43,617 nucleotides of DNA from Intoshia linei (taxonomy: Eukaryota; Orthonectida; Rhopaluridae): assembly GCA_001642005.1 (NCBI GenBank), contig LWCA01000180.1, forward strand, positions 1-43,617, in the 5' to 3' direction. Positions 37,386 to 43,617 of this stretch are shown piece by piece. Below the pieces are notes generated by a model that did no database searches, was not told the origin of the DNA, and saw only the letters and a program-made list of their open reading frames with translations. The first letter of the stretch is position 1, and each line of letters starts with the position of its first letter. The position numbers and the translations under genes are program-made.

Positions 37386-38151
37386 TTATCTTTTTTTGCT
37401 AAAATAGACATTTTAAGCGATTAACTTTAATAATTTTATCCAAATCAAAGATTCATTAAAAAAATGAATACTAAAGTGCTTTTTTGACCATGAAGGCGTC
37501 ACTTAATCAGATTGACATTTTTTGTGTGTTAACTGTATCATTCGTAATTTGTTTTAAATTATAGAGCTGTTTTCATTTTAAAAAAAGGCTATTCTGCGCT
37601 TTGAACGTGAAAATTACCTTTTTTGATGTTACCATTTATGATAATGCTTATGAATTTAAAAACCATTCCAGAATTTATGTTGTATAAAATTATAAGACTT
37701 TTTAAATTTTAAGAAAAAAGGGTAATTTAAGGTTTTGGTCGTGAATATATAAGATTTTGAAATTGAAAATTATCATAATATTGATGAATTTAAAACTTTT
37801 AATTAGAATATGTAATTTTTATAATTCTAGAACGGGTTTGACTTTAAAAACAAAGGACAATTGCGGTTTTTAACCTTGAAGGACTCAACTTCTGAAATTG
37901 AAATTTGCGATAAAACATCTCTGAAAAAAAAATTATAAGAATAAGTAATTTGTAAAACTCAACTCCCTTTACTTTCTTTAATATACTGGAACAAATAAAT
38001 AAACAGACATACATACTGTACATTTTTAACTATTTTATTTTATATAAATAAAGATTCTGAATTAATTTTTGAGTAGAATTAAAAAAGTCCGCCCTCGGGA
38101 GAGCTAGATACTTTTTATGCAAAGTACATAACAGCCAAGTCAATTAGTTAA

Positions 38152-38811
38152 TTATACAATAAAAAATAGTTTACAATAAATATACATTACTTTATAATCA
38201 CATGTGTTTGAATTGTACGCGGGAACGGATTTTTTAATCGAATTAGAAGAAATGGATCTTTGAAAACGTGCACACGCCTTGCCAGAATTGTTACTTAAAA
38301 GAGTTTGTGAGTATTGACTTTTGTTATAATTGGGTGTAGTGAAACAAACATAATTAGACTCTAGAGAGTTTTTATCAAGATTGTTATAATTTCTCGTGCA
38401 CTCGAAGCAAGATTTTTGTTTAGTTTTTGTTTGTCTATTAGAACTAGGTAAGGTTGAGATAAACTTTGAATATTCTGGATAATGATCCGTCGGGGTTATG
38501 CCGGTATTATTTCTAAATCTCTTCTTTTTGTGAAGTTTATTTATAGCTGCATATTGATCGGTACCAACATAGTTTACAGAATGATCGTCATTTGATTGAT
38601 TATGTTGCAGTAATATTCTTCTAAATAAAAGGTTTACAAATTAAAAATTACATTATAAAGAGATTAAAGGATTCAAATGGTACCTTTGAACAGGTAAAGT
38701 TCCAATACGCCTAAAATTTGATTTATCCGTTTGAACGATTTCGACACAGCGATGAGACTTACACTTTGCGGTATAAGGAGAAGCTTTACCAGTATTGTCA
38801 TTGAAATCCAT
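38152..38811 (-). CDS. Unrecognised polar protein, 198 residues
   Basis: Two exons (38811-38684, 38620-38152) join in phase across a 63-bp GT-AG intron. The product starts MDFNDNTGKASPYTAKCKSH and is polar, rich in Asn, Ser, Lys and Tyr, with scattered cysteines (CKSHRC, CFEC) and TPTDHYPEYSKFIS. I recognise no domain, signal peptide or membrane segment. The last residues (YIYCKLFFIV) are unlike the rest and end beside a repeat block, so the true C-terminus may be reached by splicing at AAA|GTAATG near 38184, or may have been changed by repeat insertion. It is divergent from PRORP, starting 1.16 kb away. Confidence 0.6.
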
Positions 38812-39969
38812 AAATCGTAAATTTTTATTTTCAAATAAAAAGAAAAAATGGTAATGGATTAGCTAAATTAAATTAATCAATTCAGTCAACACATATAAAT
38901 TTTAAAATAATAAAAAGTACAATGAAAGGTAATGTGCAATACTTTAATTACACCTCTTATTATTGTTTCAATAGAGTAAAAATAATATAGAATTGAAAAT
39001 GGGTCACTAATTAATATATAAAAATGTAGACAACTAACTAAAAAATACAAAATACAAAATAAAAATTTGGAATCAAATAAATTTATCGTATTGACAATTA
39101 TAAATTTTATAAATGGCGAAATGAATTATTTGATACCATAAAATTTGGTTCATAATTAGTGAAATTTGATATGTTTACCAATTCAAAGTGTATATTGGTG
39201 AGCCGAAATAAATTGTACTTATAATAAAAATTATATGCCACTATCATATACCATCCCAATCAAAATGTCATAAATCCTTAACCCTTTATGAATTGTAGTG
39301 TAGTTGCAAACATTGTTATACAGAAAATCATAAACAGATTGTTAACATTGTAAAAACAACAAATGACAAAAATACAAGTGACAATTACATAATAAATAAG
39401 TTTACCTCAATTCGCAAATAGTAAACACCAATATTGTCAAATGTGACACATTTCCTTACACTGTAAACAAGTAATCAATTGAGCGAAAATGAAAGAATAT
39501 GCAATACCGAGAGGTAGAATTCATTAGTGATTGTCACGAGCTTTTGTTTTATCAAATGCTTGTCTAGCCATTTACCATCAAGTATTATATGACTGTAAAT
39601 CATCAATTATGCTAATTTACTCTGCCGACATAATAATTTTAATTTCAAACATTCAATGCACTCGAATATCTATAACTGAGATCCCTAGAGTAAAGCTTTT
39701 AACGACAATCAATTTCATTTTCTTAAGCTAAAGTTTAGCCCATTGTATTTGTCAATTTCGCAAAAATCAATGTTTATTATTCATAACAGATTTTATAACT
39801 TTAAATGTATTGATTTTCAATTATCGTAATGATTAATTACAATTTATGTAAATTAACTCGAAATTCTCAAGAAAACTATAAATTAATTCAAAAAATAAAA
39901 TATATATTGTAAAATAAAGTAAATTTTCAATTTAAAAAAACAAAAAATGTAAAATAAATTTACCTCAAA
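38812..39969. other. Divergent promoter region with no further gene
   Basis: It separates the 198-residue gene (minus) from PRORP (plus). It is AT-rich, with no recognised mobile element. A 66-codon open frame at 39531-39731 has no recognisable similarity and crosses no plausible splice site; I do not call it a gene. Confidence 0.5.
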
Positions 39970-40983
39970 ATGAAAAACGTGAAATACGAGACAGTTTTAT
40001 CTTGCTTTATAAAATTTTACCGTCACACTTTGAAAATTCCATCAAATGTTGTTTTAAAAGAAATAAAACCCTTAAACATTGAACAATGGAAAAATTACAA
40101 TGACATTATTTTGTCAAGTAAAATTATCAAGAAAAACACATGGCCAATGATATTATTGAGACAAGTCCAAGATAAAAATTACAAATTTTCAAAAAATTTA
40201 AATATATCTATACAAAATAGTGAAATTTCCCAAACTGTACTATACAAAGCAATATATTTTCAGAGTCTTGACCCAAATTCTGATTCGAATCGATTTTTAT
40301 TTAAAAATTTTATAAACACCCTTAAATGTTCAGATTTAAATGTTATTGAATTGGACCACATTTGGAAAACGATATCTATGTATAAAGACATTTATTTAGA
40401 CTACAAATACTTGGATAATTTTGCAAATGACACTTTATCTTTATTAAAATTACACCATCAGTATTATCAAGGATCTATATATGTTTCCATGGCGTCAGTT
40501 TTTATTTCAAACCCTGAAAAATCTTTATCAATTACTGAAAATGCTTTAATTTGCAAATCGCGTGTTCAACCGTTTCTAGAAATTTTTCTCCAAAACCAAA
40601 CACCCCTTTCCATAATTGACAAATTTTTCGCAATGTGCAAGAAATATCAATATACATTCAATGTTGATGATGCTATTATTATTGTAAACTTTTTTTCAGA
40701 AAAGTGCTATTCGTTTGAGATGATGCATTTACCATCAAACTTGACATGCCCATTTTGCAAAAATTCTCTTTCTCAGTTGGAACCAATTGGAAATTTTTCT
40801 AGTTTAATTTCACAAGTTGACAAAATTGCAATGTCAAATCAATTTAGCAAGTTTTATGATACTAGTCCCGATCAATGGCGCAAATTTAAAACTTTTTTAT
40901 CTCCAAAACGTTTTCATGTTGTCGTTGATGGACTCAATATTATTCAAACTTTCAAACTAAGAAATTGTGAAACTGTTATAAAG
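39970..40983 (+). CDS. PRORP: Protein-only RNase P (PRORP/MRPP3), first coding exon only
   Basis: One open exon of 338 codons ends at AAG with a GTAATT donor. The N-terminal two thirds are helical, as expected for the PPR-like region. It is followed by the half zinc knuckle TCPFCKNSL with LEPIG (about residues 256-268) and then FHVVVDGLNI near 315, the first Asp-bearing strand of the NYN/PIN metallonuclease domain (human PRORP: VVIDGLNVA). The enzyme removes 5' leaders from tRNA precursors; in animals it acts in mitochondria with TRMT10C and HSD17B10. The N-terminus MKNVKYETVLSCFIKFYRHT is basic and hydroxylated with no acidic residue but one, weakly suggestive of a mitochondrial presequence. 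The other catalytic aspartates and the second zinc-ligand pair are not in the 2.6 kb that follows, so the next exon must lie beyond the window. Human PRORP has 583 residues. Confidence 0.92.
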
Positions 40984-41535
40984 GTAATTTAGTGGAGTCA
41001 TTCTCAACGTTCGAGTGGATTCATGGATCCCAAAAATTGAGATTTAATAACTTTTTTTTTTTAATTATTAATATCATTTTAGATTTAGTTTAATTTAGTA
41101 GTCAATACTGTAATATGTCTCAACTGGTACATCTCAGATCAATCTAAATCCGGTCAATGTAAAATTTTTGTGAATTTTAACAAAGTTGACTTTACGGTAG
41201 CCGTCCACTGTTTGACAGTTGAGAATGTCTGATTTATTTATTGTACAAGTTTTTCATATTATTATTTAATAGTTTCATCAGAATCTCCAACATTTATTGA
41301 CATCTAAACTTGGCATTCTGAAACCAAATATATTGTATATATTTCGACAACATGCTCAGAGTTATATTAGGAAATGTCGTTTACCTTTGAATGCAACCAC
41401 TTTTTATGTTCAAAACACGTAATAAACGCATTAATTAAAAAATTAAAATAAAATGTAGATATTTAAAAAAACTGTCGTAGAATTTGTTTTTTTTAAATTT
41501 TAAGAAAAGGGAAATAATCGGCTTTTGATCTAGAT

Positions 41536-41907
41536 TAGGTATTCTCAACCTTTTCGAACCATCGCCTCTTAAACTAAAAAGATTTTAATCTAATGTTGGG
41601 CGTTGTAATAATTTATGATATATCTAAGGTCTTATTTAATAGACTTTTGGAATTTAGCAAATTTTTTGCTTGTTAAGGTTGACTTTTTCTTTTTTTGACA
41701 ATAATATTTTTATTTTGACTTTGGAGAAATAATTGCGCATCAAGCTTTTTTACTAAAAAATTTTTATTTGTTTTTTTAAAATTGACATAATAGTCTGGCA
41801 TAAATATTTAATACAAATTACAAATTTATAAGGAAATTATAAATTATTCATTTATTTTGAAAAAAATCTCCCAAAATTGGCGATATCGCCCAGGTTGAGA
41901 ATCCCTG
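41536..41907. mobile_element. hAT MITE, 372 bp, with perfect 8-bp duplication ATCTAGAT
   Basis: Target duplication ATCTAGAT at 41528-41535 and 41908-41915. The left end is TAGGTATTCTCAACCTTTTC; the right end, read inward, is CAGGGATTCTCAACCTGGGC. It is related to the truncated element at 37054 and lies in the PRORP intron. Confidence 0.92.
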
Positions 41908-42400
41908 ATCTAGATCTTTGTTTATATTAATTTTTTCATTAAAATTCTGTTTAATTTACTGAGTGTAAAAATATGTAAATGAGGAGACATCATTTTCATC
42001 CTCCTAACAAAATTGTGGTAATTATGAATAATATTGATTCAATATTGTAACTTGAAATTGACCATTTTTACCAACAGTAATTTTTATTGAAATAAAGCCC
42101 AGTACAGTTAAATATAAATTTTAGTTGCAAATTTGGTTTTCTAAAATTTAAATTCATAATCTTGGACACCCCACATCAACCATGTCAACTTTAAAAAATA
42201 TAATTATTGGCAATTAAAAAAAATTATTAATTATGTTTAAATGTTTTAAAGTGTCTTAGAATAGGGTGAAAATAGAAAATCCTGGTTATAATGCATCATT
42301 TAGTTTAATATTATTTATACATTTTTCTTTGAGTGAATTTATATTTTTTCATCAGTTACTGCATTGCACTGACTTACAGTATGCAATGTATATTATAAAC

Positions 42401-42720
42401 CAGTGGTTTTCAACGGTGGGCGAATGGCCCCCTTGGGAGCGATTTTTCTATTTTATTTCACAATACATAATTTAAAAAAATTAATAACAAATAATCTCTA
42501 AAAAGAGTTAATATATTATAGATTTGTTAAAATTTTAACATTAATAGAATTTTTTAATTAATCGATATTTAAGAGTATATTTAAAATAATATTTATATAT
42601 TGATAATTTATAATTATAAATTATTTTAATACTTCGTCAATTTTTATAACAGTGTGTTAAGCTTTTTTACTTCAAGTTGCACCTGTGAAATAAATAAAAA
42701 TTTAGGAGCCCTTAAATTTT
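42401..42720. mobile_element. Probable truncated hAT element
   Basis: It begins CAGTGGTTTTCAACGGTGGG and has a GC-rich head (GGCCCCCTTGGG). A GGAGCCC patch near 42705 may mark the approach to the other side, but no clear right terminus or duplication is seen. A further left terminus of the same broad type starts at 42755. Confidence 0.5.
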
Positions 42721-42959
42721 GATAAGAAAAAAACATATACTAAATTATATACAACAGAGGTTCTCAACCGTTTTTTAGAATCGCACACTAAGCCCATAAT
42801 ACTCATATATTTTTTTAAATCGCCACCTCCATGAATTATTATTAATAAAAAAGTTGTTACTGTTACTCAATTTTTGAAAGAACCAATAATCTTAAAAAAA
42901 TTGTAATATTATTCTTTAAATATATAAAAATGAATGTTTGTGTGTGTAACCATTTATTG

Positions 42960-43500
42960 AAAACATTAACAGTCGCAGGATTTAAAAAACTCAATTTCTA
43001 ATACAGTTTTTACTAGGACGTGTTTTTATCCATTTTTCAGTTCAGAATTTGATTCCTTCAGGGTCAAAAACACAATTTTCCATTTTGTTTAAAAAAAATC
43101 AACCCAAAAATTTAATAAAACATACATTCTGGAAAGCGTTTTGAAAGTATTAATATTGTCGTTAATCTCAGCCTCAGAAACGCATACCTTCATGGTCAAA
43201 ACCTCAAATTACCCTTTGTTTTAAAAATGAAACATGTCTTGAAATTTTTTTAAGACACAACAAATTTCAATCTGAATCAGTGACGCTTTTACGTTCAAAA
43301 AAGTACTTTAATATTATTTTTTTTATTTCGAAACTATTTTATTAAAACAAAACATTTTTAATAATTAATGGTCCTACAGTAAAAAAAGAAGAGATTATTC
43401 TGATAGAGCTTATTCCATTTAATATAAATACAAAATTTGAATCCCAGACAGTTTATACATTCCCGTTGAAAAATAATTTTTAATATATATTTTAATTTAT
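42960..43500 (+). repeat. Modular dispersed repeat, plus-orientation copy
   Basis: It follows TTTCTAATACAGTTTTTACT, as the 25100 copy follows a near-identical lead. Cores with the CCTTCAGGGTCAAAAAC pattern lie near 43045, 43190 and 43285. The final ATTCCCGTTGAAAAATAATT block at 43460 matches the one at 4590 in the first copy. Confidence 0.7.
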
Positions 43501-43617
43501 TATTAACAAATTTTTTACATTTTCAATAAAGAAATATTGATGAAAATCTATATAATTCATTTATTCGCAATTTTTAATTCTCATTTTCAAAACATTTTGT
43601 TTAAAATTTAAATTAAA

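Larger units (their letters stand above)
35440..38151. other. Repeat-dense spacer
   Basis: It holds, in order: a plus-orientation modular repeat (about 35560-36000), a foldback (36116-36230), a hAT MITE (36543-36989), a truncated hAT element (37054 to about 37385), a minus-orientation modular repeat (about 37440-37960), and the GC-rich end block of that repeat family at 38085-38140. No exon was found. Confidence 0.65.
40984..43617. other. Repeat-filled first intron of PRORP, running off the window
   Basis: The region after the donor at 40984 holds only repeats: a hAT MITE (41536-41907), hAT-like left ends at 42401 (CAGTGGTTTTCAACGGTGGG) and 42755 (CAGAGGTTCTCAACCGTTTT), and a plus-orientation modular repeat (about 42960-43500). 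I found no block resembling the missing part of the PRORP nuclease domain on the plus strand. Confidence 0.7.

Noticed and set aside
1-43617. tRNA, rRNA genes or CRISPR-like arrays
   Set aside because: No cloverleaf-like or rRNA-like stretch and no regularly spaced identical repeats were seen; the window is animal nuclear DNA.

Overview
The window is nuclear DNA of a compact, very AT-rich animal genome. The gene set is metazoan: a p107/p130-type retinoblastoma protein, an Olig-family bHLH factor, a C1q-domain membrane protein, RGS22, CLASRP, RBM28 and protein-only RNase P. Almost every gene is cut by GT-AG introns of only 28-60 bp. Genes occur about every 4-5 kb, and RGS22 points to a ciliated animal. 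This combination would suit a strongly reduced bilaterian such as an orthonectid or dicyemid, but that placement is inference; no rRNA or mitochondrial marker is present to test it.

Layout. 1-669: dead mariner copy lying in an intron of an RBM28-like gene (minus, <685-2158). 2305-2972: TLC-domain membrane protein, probably damaged (minus). 3.0-5.5 kb: repeats, including a complete non-autonomous hAT element. 5554-8608: p107/p130 homologue (minus). 8.6-10.2 kb: repeats and a foldback element. 10229-10856: Olig-like bHLH (plus). 11694-15780: CLASRP homologue with 17 exons (minus). 15.8-17.7 kb: no gene. 17724-24457: unrecognised acidic/basic coiled-coil protein with 8 exons (plus). 26349-33293: RGS22 homologue with 22 exons (plus). 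33661-35369: type II membrane protein with C1q-like domains (minus), convergent with RGS22. 35.4-38.15 kb: dense repeats. 38152-38811: unrecognised 198-residue protein (minus). 39970-40983: first exon of PRORP (plus); its remaining exons lie beyond the window, behind repeats.

I rebuilt exon structures by hand from splice sites, reading phase and family conservation. Of 61 complete introns modelled, 41 are 60 bp or shorter. Several long introns carry miniature transposons with clear target-site duplications; removing one such element from RGS22 intron 6 leaves a 50-bp intron. The main window-wide signal is therefore a tiny-intron genome whose large introns and spacers contain hAT, pogo/Tigger and Tc1/mariner-type miniature elements plus a modular repeat family of uncertain class. 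The genes have no evident common pathway (cell cycle, transcription, splicing, ribosome biogenesis, tRNA processing, G-protein/cilium, cell surface) and look like an ordinary housekeeping and developmental neighbourhood. No new multi-gene system is apparent.
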